From assembly GCA_016934225.1 (NCBI GenBank), contig JAFGTH010000246.1, forward strand, positions 1 to 13,585: a stretch of 13,585 nucleotides of DNA, given 5' to 3'. Source of the DNA: Lentisphaerota bacterium (GTDB taxonomy: Bacteria > Verrucomicrobiota > Kiritimatiellia > UBA8416 > JAFGTH01). The position numbers and the translations under genes were made by a program. Positions within the stretch are counted from its first letter, which is position 1. Every line of letters starts with the position of its first letter. Of the stretch, positions 6,607 to 12,689 are shown piece by piece. The notes under the pieces are model-generated. The model made no database searches and was not told where the DNA came from. It was given only the letters and a program-made list of their open reading frames with translations.

Positions 6607-8365
6607 TTCAACATCTGGAATTGATGACGCGCCCCAAAGACAGCACATTTGGGCGGCGGTGATAGCAACAGCGCTGTCTGTTGTCATACACATTGCGGTA
6701 ATGGTAGTGACGGCTAACATGGAGTTCGATATTGATGCCTACGAATCAAGACATCGAATTCGCGAAGTTGTTCCGACCAAGGTGCGCGAGTTCAATCGTG
6801 TGATCGCAGAAAACAGTCGTCCTGAAGCTTTGAAATCAGGCGATTCGGCCTTTATTGTAGATATGATTGAGAAAGTGTCGAATCTCGCCGTGTCTCCGGA
6901 AGAAGCGCCGTTAGAGCCGGTTGCGCTTCTTGACGAGAAAGCCATTACGGATTCCGGACACATGGCCGAACCAAGTCCGTTACCGGATATAGATGCTAAA
7001 AATCTCCGGCGAGAAATACTCATGATAGAAGAACGAATCATCAAAGATGATGTTAAAGAATCCAGCAGAAAGTTGATTTCAGATATCGAACGTATCAGGG
7101 AGGTGCGCGATGTTGCCGGCTCTATGGACAGAGGCAAAGCGGTATCGGTATCGGGCGTGAGTGGTTTGGAGCCGGGTCGTTCGGAGATAGCGGTTGGTTC
7201 TATTGTGCGGGGTGACGGTTCAGGTTCGGATGTAACGCTGAAGATAGACGAGCCAAAGGTTGTCGAGAGCAAGGAACTGTTTGCCGAAGAACCTGCCGCT
7301 GTGACGCCGCGGCGACCGATAGAGGAAGGTCTGTTGGTTGATATTGCCACGTACACGACTTTCCGGGACAGAAAATATGGATATTTCAAAATGCAGATAA
7401 GGCGCGATGGAGAGAAATTTCTCCCGGTGATACCGAAAGACATAATTTTCGTGCAGGATTGTTCCGCCAGTATGGCTGAACAACGGTTGTATTTCTGTAG
7501 AAGCGGTTTAACTAACTGTTTGTCGCAAATGGGACCGGACGACAGGTTCAATATAGTCGCCTTCAGGGATGTTGCGACTATATGTTTCCCCGAATGGGCT
7601 CATGTAAACGATGAGATGGTCGTCAGGGCGAAAGATTTCATCAACAACATGAAATCCGAAGGGAACACTGACATATTTGCGGCGATCAAGGAACTGGTGA
7701 ATTTGAAGATGCTGCCGGGACGCCCGGTAATTGCGGTACTCGTTACGGATGGACGTTCCACAACTGGGATAATGAGGAGCGCTGATATCATCGGCGAGTT
7801 CAGCAAGTTAAACGATGGCGCAATATCGGTGTTTGCGATGGGAACTCTAAAAACGGCCAACACGTATCTTCTGGATTTGTTGAGTTACTGCAATCGCGGT
7901 AGTTCTGAAACTGTAAAGGGTGGGCGGTGGGGCATACCGGACACAATGAACGAGATAGTGCGTCAGGTGAGCAGGCCCGTAATGTCGGATGTAAGTTTCC
8001 GTTTTGCCGCCAAAACTTATTGCGAAGTGTATCCGGTGCTAACATCCAATCTGTATTTGGATCGGTCATTGATTGTATATGGCCGTTATCCCAGGAATAT
8101 GTCCAAGATAGTGTTCCAAGCCGTCGGAACATCCGGTGAGCAGTTGTGTGATATGGTTTTTAATGTTAAATTGGGCGGCGATACAGAGGTTAGCGACAAT
8201 TCAATAAAGGATGAGTGGGCTCGGCAGAAAATCTACCATTTAATGGGTCGTTATGCTCGGAAATCGGATTATAGAATTCTGCAGGAGATACACGAAACAG
8301 CGCGGAATTATGGGATAAATTTGCCCTATAAGACGGAGCTATGGTCTTTACGGACTCGTCCTTGA
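6590..8365 (+). CDS. Membrane-anchored VWA protein with a TonB-like N-terminal helix (591 aa)
   Basis: A short cytoplasmic N-terminus leads to one transmembrane helix (about 21-41). It contains ALSVVIHIAV with S30 and H34 in the S-x-x-x-H spacing of the TonB/TolA anchor; E. coli TonB has LLSVCIHGAV with S16/H20. A low-complexity, partly coiled-coil periplasmic stretch (about 45-250) follows, then a VWA domain (about 284-460). Its MIDAS metal site is complete: D290-x-S292-x-S294 (DCSASM), T360 (GNTD) and D387 (VTDGRS). Residues 464-587 match the end of inter-alpha-trypsin-inhibitor heavy-chain-like bacterial proteins (LIVYGRYP, WARQKI, ARNYGINLPY), but their N-terminal VIT domain is absent. 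It overlaps the TPR gene by 17 bases. AAGGA (6583-6587) is only 2 bases from ATG 6590 but 8 bases from GTG 6596, so GTG may be the real start. Its likely role is as energised transducer for ExbB/ExbD (inference). Confidence 0.9.
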   Translation: MKVPIDSTSGIDDAPQRQHIWAAVIATALSVVIHIAVMVVTANMEFDIDAYESRHRIREVVPTKVREFNRVIAENSRPEALKSGDSAFIVDMIEKVSNLAVSPEEAPLEPVALLDEKAITDSGHMAEPSPLPDIDAKNLRREILMIEERIIKDDVKESSRKLISDIERIREVRDVAGSMDRGKAVSVSGVSGLEPGRSEIAVGSIVRGDGSGSDVTLKIDEPKVVESKELFAEEPAAVTPRRPIEEGLLVDIATYTTFRDRKYGYFKMQIRRDGEKFLPVIPKDIIFVQDCSASMAEQRLYFCRSGLTNCLSQMGPDDRFNIVAFRDVATICFPEWAHVNDEMVVRAKDFINNMKSEGNTDIFAAIKELVNLKMLPGRPVIAVLVTDGRSTTGIMRSADIIGEFSKLNDGAISVFAMGTLKTANTYLLDLLSYCNRGSSETVKGGRWGIPDTMNEIVRQVSRPVMSDVSFRFAAKTYCEVYPVLTSNLYLDRSLIVYGRYPRNMSKIVFQAVGTSGEQLCDMVFNVKLGGDTEVSDNSIKDEWARQKIYHLMGRYARKSDYRILQEIHETARNYGINLPYKTELWSLRTRP

Positions 8366-8424
8366 AAGCATGTAATTACTTTTGCAACCAAGTTTTCCGT
8401 CTTTTGAGCAGGATGAATTGGTTC

Positions 8425-8446
8425 CCTCGTGTGGGGCGAGGTTTTT
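8425..8446 (+). terminator. Rho-independent terminator candidate after the VWA gene
   Basis: CCTCG (8425-8429) and CGAGG (8437-8441) form a 5-bp GC-rich stem with a 7-base loop, followed directly by TTTTT (8442-8446). The stem is short, so efficiency is uncertain. It sits between the last gene of the left unit and the thrS promoter, where a terminator would be expected. The remaining bases of this 210-base gap before 8475 show nothing recognisable. Confidence 0.55.
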
Positions 8447-8474
8447 CGTACGGTTGGTCGGCGCTTGTGCGATC

Positions 8475-8501
8475 TTGACATTACCTGGCGCAGGATATAA
8501 T
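8475..8501 (+). promoter_or_regulatory. Promoter of the thrS-infC-rpmI-rplT(-pheST) operon
   Basis: Perfect consensus TTGACA (8475-8480) and TATAAT (8496-8501) flank a 15-base spacer, 2 bases shorter than the sigma-70 optimum. Transcription would start near 8508, giving a leader of roughly 68 bases before the thrS TTG. Two exact hexamers in an intergenic region at the head of an essential operon are unlikely to be accidental. Confidence 0.7.
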
Positions 8502-8515
8502 GTCCAATAACTTTA

Positions 8516-8546
8516 CATTTCCGACTCGATTATGTGACGGGGAATG
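8516..8546 (+). promoter_or_regulatory. Possible hairpin in the thrS leader
   Basis: CATTTCCG (8516-8523) can pair with CGG-G-GGAATG (8538-8546), giving 8 base pairs with one bulged G and one G-U pair around a 14-base loop. It lies between the predicted transcription start and the GGAG ribosome-binding site (8564-8567). In E. coli, thrS mRNA is bound by ThrRS through tRNA-like hairpins upstream of the start; whether this one is analogous is speculative. Confidence 0.3.
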
Positions 8547-8575
8547 CATAACCACTTGAAAATGGAGACGACCTT

Positions 8576-10303
8576 TTGGACTTGGAGATAATGCGCCACA
8601 GCACGGCGCATGTGATGGCCGCGGCCGTATGCCGGCTGTTCAATGACGTGCGGCTTGATATTGGACCTGCAACGGCGGACGGGTTTTACTACGACTTCGA
8701 CCTTTCCCGGCGATTGTCTCCTGATGACTTTCCAGCCATTGAAGAGGAGATGTCTCGCATCATAGCTGATGATTTGCCGTTTGAACGGCTCGAAATGTCT
8801 CGCGGGGATGCTGAGCAGATGCTCAAGGATGCCGGGCAGAGCTACAAACTTGAACGACTGGCCGATATTCCCGCTGATGAACCGATAACAATATATCGCA
8901 CCGGCGATTTCGTTGATTTGTGCCGCGGTCCGCATCTGAAGAGCACAGGCCAGATCAAAGGCTTCAAACTTGTGTCCGTCGCGGGTTCGTATTATCGAGG
9001 CAAAGAAAGCAATCCGATGCTTCAACGCGTTTACGGGATTGCGGCGGAATCACCCAAAGAAGTGAAACGTTTGCTTGCGTTAATTGAGGAAGCCAAAAAG
9101 AGAGATCATAGAAAGCTCGGCAAGGAATTGGATCTCTTTTCGATCGAAGATCAGGTTGGGCCTGGTCTTGTGCATTGGCACCCGAAGGGCGCGAGGATCC
9201 GCTCGGTCATTGAAGATTTCTGGAGAAAAGAGCATTACAGGGCAGGGTATGAGCTGCTTTACACTCCGCACATTGGTAGAGGGAATCTGTGGGAGATTTC
9301 CGGGCATTTAGGATTTTACAAAGAGAATATGTATTCCCCGATGGATATAGAGGGATCGGACTATTACATTAAGCCGATGAATTGTCCGTTCCACATCCAG
9401 ATATACAAGTCATCAAAACGCTCATATCGCGATTTGCCCTTGCGTTGGGCTGAGCTTGGGACTGTGTACCGTTACGAGAAAAGCGGAGTTCTTCATGGTT
9501 TGTTGCGTGTGCGCGGTTTCACACAGGATGACGCTCACATATTCTGTACACCTGAACAAATATTCGACGAAGTCCGGTTAGCTGTTCGTTTTGCTCGCGG
9601 GATGTTGCGAGCATTTGGCTTTACCGAAGTGTCGGCATATCTGGCTACAAGGCCGGATAAGGCAGTTGGATCTGATGAGAGGTGGAAACAGGCGATGGAT
9701 TCGCTCGAAAATGCGCTCAAGTCTGAATCAATTCCATACGAAGAAGACAAGGGTGGCGGTGTCTTTTATGGTCCGAAGATAGACATGAAAATCAAGGATG
9801 CTATAGGCAGAGAATGGCAACTGAGCACAATCCAATTTGATTTCAACGAACCGGAACGATTTGAAATGTCATATATTGGTGAGGACGGCAAGGAGCATCG
9901 GCCCTACATGGTTCATCGGGCTCTTATGGGCAGTCTTGAACGATTTTTCGGCATACTAGTTGAGCATTATGCCGGAGCATTCCCGTTATGGTTGGCTCCG
10001 GAGCAGGCTCGGGTTCTGCCGCTGACCGAAAATCAGCAGGCATATTCGGATTCCGTTGCGAAGGTGCTGCGTGACGCAGATTTGCGTGTTACAGTGGATT
10101 CCCGTTCAGAGAAGATAAATGCAAAGATACGGAAAGCTCAGGTTGAAAAGGTTCCGTATATGCTGATTGTTGGCCCCAAGGAGGTTGAAGCCGGATCTGT
10201 TGCTGTTAGGAAGCGGTCAGGCGGTGAGCAGGGCATGATGTTGTTGAAAGAAGTGGTCACACTTCTGAAAGACGAAGAAACGAGTAAAAAAACCGGGGTG
10301 TAA
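8576..10303 (+). CDS. thrS: Threonine-tRNA ligase without TGS domain (575 aa, TTG start)
   Basis: ThrRS charges tRNA-Thr with threonine in the cytosol. The protein starts directly in the N2 editing domain, with HSTAH (H8, H12) and CRGPH (C116, H120) that form the Ser-editing site. The class II core follows: motif 1 around 190-235, motif 2 with R299 in TVYRYE, and motif 3 with GSLER (452-456). Zinc ligands are C270 (MNCPFH), H321 (DDAHIF) and H447 (VHRALM). The anticodon-binding domain occupies about 478-575. The usual N-terminal TGS domain, about 60 residues, is missing; an in-frame stop at 8549-8551 rules out an upstream extension. TTG 8576 has GGAG (8564-8567) at 8 bases and yields the family-like DLEIMRHSTAH start; ATG 8591 is the alternative. 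It heads the operon with infC 23 bases downstream. Confidence 0.97.
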   Translation: MDLEIMRHSTAHVMAAAVCRLFNDVRLDIGPATADGFYYDFDLSRRLSPDDFPAIEEEMSRIIADDLPFERLEMSRGDAEQMLKDAGQSYKLERLADIPADEPITIYRTGDFVDLCRGPHLKSTGQIKGFKLVSVAGSYYRGKESNPMLQRVYGIAAESPKEVKRLLALIEEAKKRDHRKLGKELDLFSIEDQVGPGLVHWHPKGARIRSVIEDFWRKEHYRAGYELLYTPHIGRGNLWEISGHLGFYKENMYSPMDIEGSDYYIKPMNCPFHIQIYKSSKRSYRDLPLRWAELGTVYRYEKSGVLHGLLRVRGFTQDDAHIFCTPEQIFDEVRLAVRFARGMLRAFGFTEVSAYLATRPDKAVGSDERWKQAMDSLENALKSESIPYEEDKGGGVFYGPKIDMKIKDAIGREWQLSTIQFDFNEPERFEMSYIGEDGKEHRPYMVHRALMGSLERFFGILVEHYAGAFPLWLAPEQARVLPLTENQQAYSDSVAKVLRDADLRVTVDSRSEKINAKIRKAQVEKVPYMLIVGPKEVEAGSVAVRKRSGGEQGMMLLKEVVTLLKDEETSKKTGV

Positions 10304-10312
10304 CCCCACAAC

Positions 10313-10329
10313 AAAGGAGGCAGGTTATC
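10313..10329 (+). promoter_or_regulatory. Strong Shine-Dalgarno sequence that fixes the ATC start of infC
   Basis: AAAGGAGG (10313-10320) is a near-perfect anti-16S match, and 6 bases later stands ATC (10327-10329) in the infC frame. No ATG, GTG or TTG is available in that frame until 10399, which would remove conserved N-terminal residues of IF3. Confidence 0.8.
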
Positions 10330-10908
10330 CGTTCTTTCATCAGAGCAAATCACAAGATCCGTGTTCCCAATGTTCGTTGCGTTAAATCAGACGGCAGTAT
10401 GGGCGGTGTTATGCCGACGCGTGAAGCATTGAGGCTGGCTATTGAAGAAGGTTTGGATTTGGTTGAAATTTCGCCGAATGCAGATCCGCCGGTTTGTCGG
10501 ATCATGGATTTCGGGAAGTTTCGATACGAAGAGAGTATTCGTCTGAAGAATGTGCGAAAGCAAGCGCATGTTCACAATCGCGCAGTGAAAGAGGTTAAAT
10601 TTCATGCGAATATTGCCGAGCACGACTATGAATACAAAGTTAATCACGTTCAGGATTTCATTAATAAAGGCCATAAGGTGAAGCTTTCTCTCCAGTTTCG
10701 CGGTCGTGAAAACGCCCATCGTGAAATTGGATTTGAAGTAATCAACCGTGTTTTGAAAGATTGCGCGGAAACTTGTGTCATAGATATGGAGCCGAAAATG
10801 ATGGGCAGGAGTATTGTGGCGTTGCTTGGGCCAAAGACTGGTAAATTGACATCGCAGTTGAAAAAAGAGCCGAAAAAAGATATGGACGCGGACGATTCTT
10901 TAAACTAA
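10327..10908 (+). CDS. infC: Translation initiation factor IF-3 (193 aa, ATC start)
   Basis: IF3 binds the 30S subunit, prevents 50S joining and checks start-codon pairing. The N-terminal domain shows RANHKIRVPNVR (residues 6-17) and MPTREALRLA, and the linker region has PPVCRIMDFGKFRYEE. The C-terminal domain has KEVKFHANIAEHDY, HKVKLSLQFRGREN and an end rich in Lys and Asp. The first ATG in frame (10399) would delete 24 residues including the conserved IRVP segment. The ATC at 10327, 6 bases after AAAGGAGG, is therefore the likely start. Rare AUU/AUC/AUA starts are typical of infC and let IF3 repress its own synthesis by rejecting non-canonical start codons. It lies 23 bases after thrS and 66 bases before rpmI, in the common operon order. 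The length is slightly above the usual 170-185. Confidence 0.95.
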   Translation: MRSFIRANHKIRVPNVRCVKSDGSMGGVMPTREALRLAIEEGLDLVEISPNADPPVCRIMDFGKFRYEESIRLKNVRKQAHVHNRAVKEVKFHANIAEHDYEYKVNHVQDFINKGHKVKLSLQFRGRENAHREIGFEVINRVLKDCAETCVIDMEPKMMGRSIVALLGPKTGKLTSQLKKEPKKDMDADDSLN

Positions 10909-10921
10909 ATTACTAACTTTT

Positions 10922-10942
10922 CGCCACGAAGGTGTCATGGCG
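10922..10942 (+). promoter_or_regulatory. Possible hairpin between infC and rpmI
   Basis: CGCCA (10922-10926) pairs with TGGCG (10938-10942). With one C-A mismatch the stem extends by a G-C pair, leaving a 7-base loop. There is no T-run, so it is not a terminator. L20 represses the rpmI-rplT part of this operon in E. coli by binding mRNA upstream of rpmI, so a regulatory role is possible but unproven. Confidence 0.3.
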
Positions 10943-10974
10943 GATTTACTTAATGTGTGAAAGTTTGTTGGGAT

Positions 10975-11169
10975 ATGCCCAAAAAAAAGACAAAAAAGTC
11001 GGCCGTTAAGCGTTTCAGACGAACTGCGTCCGGCAAGATAAAATATGCCAAGGCCGGACGGGGCCATTTATTGTCCGGCAAGTCGCGCAAGCGAAAGCGG
11101 TTTTTGCGAAGCGGGGGAGTTCTTTCTGCGCCAGAGCAAAAACGTGTTAACGCAATGATTGCCGGCTGA
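10975..11169 (+). CDS. rpmI: 50S ribosomal protein L35 (64 aa)
   Basis: The very basic 64-residue protein starts MPKKKTKKSAVKRFRRTASG and contains the conserved GKIKYAKAGRGHLLSGKSRKRKRFLR stretch (two parts, residues 20-45), matching L35 in length and pattern. It is part of the large ribosomal subunit. ATG 10975 is chosen because all L35 proteins begin at MPK; the in-frame GTG at 10957 would add six unrelated residues. The ribosome-binding site is poor (GGGA nearly adjacent to the start), which would suit translational control by L20. It is followed by rplT after 20 bases. Confidence 0.96.
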   Translation: MPKKKTKKSAVKRFRRTASGKIKYAKAGRGHLLSGKSRKRKRFLRSGGVLSAPEQKRVNAMIAG

Positions 11170-11189
11170 ATTCCGGAGGTTAGTTAAGT

Positions 11190-11546
11190 ATGCCAAGAGC
11201 TACCAATGCACCTGCTTCGCGCAAGAGGAGAAAGCGTCGGCTTGAGTGTGCGAAGGGATTTCGCGGGTCGCGAAGCAAGCTGTTTCGTATGGCCACGGAG
11301 GCGGTTGATCGTGCAATGCGACTTGCGACGGTTCACAGAAAACATAAGAAGCGCAATTATCGCGCTCTTTGGATTATACGTGTTACGGCAGCTTGTAAGC
11401 AAAACGGGATACAATACAGTCGTCTCATTGAAGGTATGGTCAAGGCTAATATGCGTTTGAACCGAAAGATGCTTGCGGAAATAGCAATTCATGATCCGGA
11501 AGGTTTTACCGTTATAGTGAAAGAGGCAAAGGCCGCTTTATCCTGA
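11190..11546 (+). CDS. rplT: 50S ribosomal protein L20 (118 aa)
   Basis: L20 is a 23S rRNA-binding assembly protein and in several bacteria a translational repressor of its own operon. The sequence shows the basic extended N-terminus with KGFRGSRSKLFRMATEAV, then HRKHKKRNYRALWIIRVTAA and NRKMLAEIAIHDPEGF, all typical, with normal length (117-120). GGAGG (11175-11179) precedes the ATG by 10 bases. Its final codons (Lys-Ala-Ala-Leu, 11528-11539) contain GGCCGCTTT, a copy of the 3' arm of the terminator that follows, which may make the gene end part of an attenuator controlling pheST. Confidence 0.97.
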   Translation: MPRATNAPASRKRRKRRLECAKGFRGSRSKLFRMATEAVDRAMRLATVHRKHKKRNYRALWIIRVTAACKQNGIQYSRLIEGMVKANMRLNRKMLAEIAIHDPEGFTVIVKEAKAALS

Positions 11547-11570
11547 TTCACGAAATTTTGTCAAGCGGTC
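11531..11570 (+). promoter_or_regulatory. Possible antiterminator pairing at the rplT-pheS junction
   Basis: GGCCGCTT in the end of rplT (11531-11538) can pair over 8 positions (one G-U) with AAGCGGTC (11563-11570), which is also the 5' arm of the downstream terminator. The two pairings exclude each other. The upstream arm would be covered by a ribosome finishing rplT (stop 11544-11546), so termination could respond to L20 translation. This is a structural reading only. Confidence 0.4.
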
Positions 11571-11605
11571 ATCTTAAAGGTGGCCGCTTTTTTGTTTTAT
11601 TTTTT
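11563..11605 (+). terminator. Strong intrinsic terminator between rplT and pheS
   Basis: AAGCGGTCA (11563-11571) pairs with TGGCCGCTT (11581-11589) over 9 positions including one G-U. Two or three more inner pairs leave a small A/T-rich loop. A long T-rich tract follows (11588-11605, interrupted by one G and one A). The pheS ATG is only 9 bases beyond, with no convincing promoter between, so pheST transcription must pass through this terminator. Confidence 0.85.
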
Positions 11606-11614
11606 AGATAAGAA

Positions 11615-12631
11615 ATGAAATCCGGCGATATAGAACAATTAAAGCGGGAAGCATTGGCCGAAGCGACTGCCGCAAGCAGCCCGGAAGATATGGAACGGGT
11701 GCGTATAAAGTATCTGAGCAGGAAGGGATTGCTTTCGGGAATCATGAAGGAATTGAAGACTCTTGCTCCTGACGAGCGCGCATCAGCCGGGCGAATAGCG
11801 AATGAACTGAAGCATGAGCTTTCGGTAATTATAGAAAGCGGTTCTACAAAGCGCGAGAGCGGTTCCGGCGCTGCTGTTGCCGGACATGATCTGACTCTTC
11901 CGGGACGGTGGCCGGCTTTGGGGACAATGCACCCGATTTCCATGGTTATTAACGAAGTGGTGCGAATACTCGGCAAGATCGGATTTACAGTTGCTGAGGG
12001 ACCCGACATTGAAACGAAGTATCGCAACTTTGAAGCATTAAACACACCGGACCATCATCCGTCATTGGATGCGCGGGATACATTCTGGTTGGAATCCGGA
12101 GAATTGCTCAGAACTCAAACCTCGCCTGTACAGATCAGGGTAATGGAGAATTGTCGGCCGCCGGTTCGCATAATCACTCCTGGGCGATGCTACAGGCGCG
12201 ACACTACTGATGCCACGCACAGCGCCAATTTTCATCAGATCGAAGGTTTGTATGTTGATACAAGCGTTTCATTGGCTGATTTGAAAGGTACGCTGTCGTA
12301 TTTAGCGCAGGAACTCATGGGTCCGAACGTGGGTGTTCGGTTTAGGCCGCATTTTTTTCCGTTTACCGAGCCGAGTGTTGAATGTGATTTTTCCTGCCAT
12401 GTATGTAATGGACGCGGTTGTGCCGTGTGCAAACAGAGCGGTTGGATAGAAATTGCAGGGGCCGGCATGGTTGATCCGCGTGTGTTCCGGAAGGTGGGTT
12501 ACGACAGCAGTATGGTGAGCGGATACGCTTTTGGAATGGGAGTTGAGCGAATAGCGATGATCAAATACGGTATTCGAGATATTCGCATGCTATATGAAAA
12601 CGATCTCAGGTTCCTTCGGGAGTTTGCCTGA
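11615..12631 (+). CDS. pheS: Phenylalanine-tRNA ligase alpha subunit (338 aa)
   Basis: PheS is the catalytic subunit of the alpha2-beta2 PheRS. An N-terminal coiled-coil (about 1-80, with RIKYLSRKGLLSGIMKEL) binds tRNA. The class II core has motif 1 near 106-133 (HPISMVINEV...EGPDIE), motif 2 at 189-211 (PGRCYRRDTTDATHSANFHQ, with R191 and R194) and motif 3 at 307-315 (GMGVERIAM). Four cysteines in CHVCNGRGCAVCKQSGW (C261, C264, C269, C272) form the zinc-like knot found in many bacterial PheS proteins. Length is normal. The start ATG has only a weak ribosome-binding site in A/T-rich sequence just after the rplT terminator, so expression probably depends on readthrough. pheT follows after 58 bases. 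Confidence 0.97.
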   Translation: MKSGDIEQLKREALAEATAASSPEDMERVRIKYLSRKGLLSGIMKELKTLAPDERASAGRIANELKHELSVIIESGSTKRESGSGAAVAGHDLTLPGRWPALGTMHPISMVINEVVRILGKIGFTVAEGPDIETKYRNFEALNTPDHHPSLDARDTFWLESGELLRTQTSPVQIRVMENCRPPVRIITPGRCYRRDTTDATHSANFHQIEGLYVDTSVSLADLKGTLSYLAQELMGPNVGVRFRPHFFPFTEPSVECDFSCHVCNGRGCAVCKQSGWIEIAGAGMVDPRVFRKVGYDSSMVSGYAFGMGVERIAMIKYGIRDIRMLYENDLRFLREFA

Positions 12632-12689
12632 GATTTCTGGTTTTGTTCGAAATGACCGGCGTGTGTTAAGAAAATAGGGAAAGTCGGAT

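Noticed and set aside
6739..7551. 270-codon minus-strand open frame inside the VWA gene
   Set aside because: It is Ser/Arg-rich, has no recognisable motif, and overlaps a plus-strand gene with clear domains; it is an antisense shadow.
8366..8575. A TGS domain encoded upstream of thrS
   Set aside because: The thrS frame has a stop at 8549-8551, the gap is short and holds a promoter and terminator, and no TGS-like sequence is apparent.
10339..10341. ATC at 10339 as the infC start
   Set aside because: It is 18 bases from the Shine-Dalgarno sequence, whereas ATC 10327 is at the ideal 6 bases.
10957..10974. GTG 10957 as the start of L35
   Set aside because: It adds six residues (start MKVCWD) not found in L35 proteins, which begin at MPK.
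11547..11614. A Phe-rich leader peptide (pheM-like) ahead of pheS
   Set aside because: There is no short open frame with consecutive Phe codons between the rplT stop and the terminator; only 16 bases separate them.
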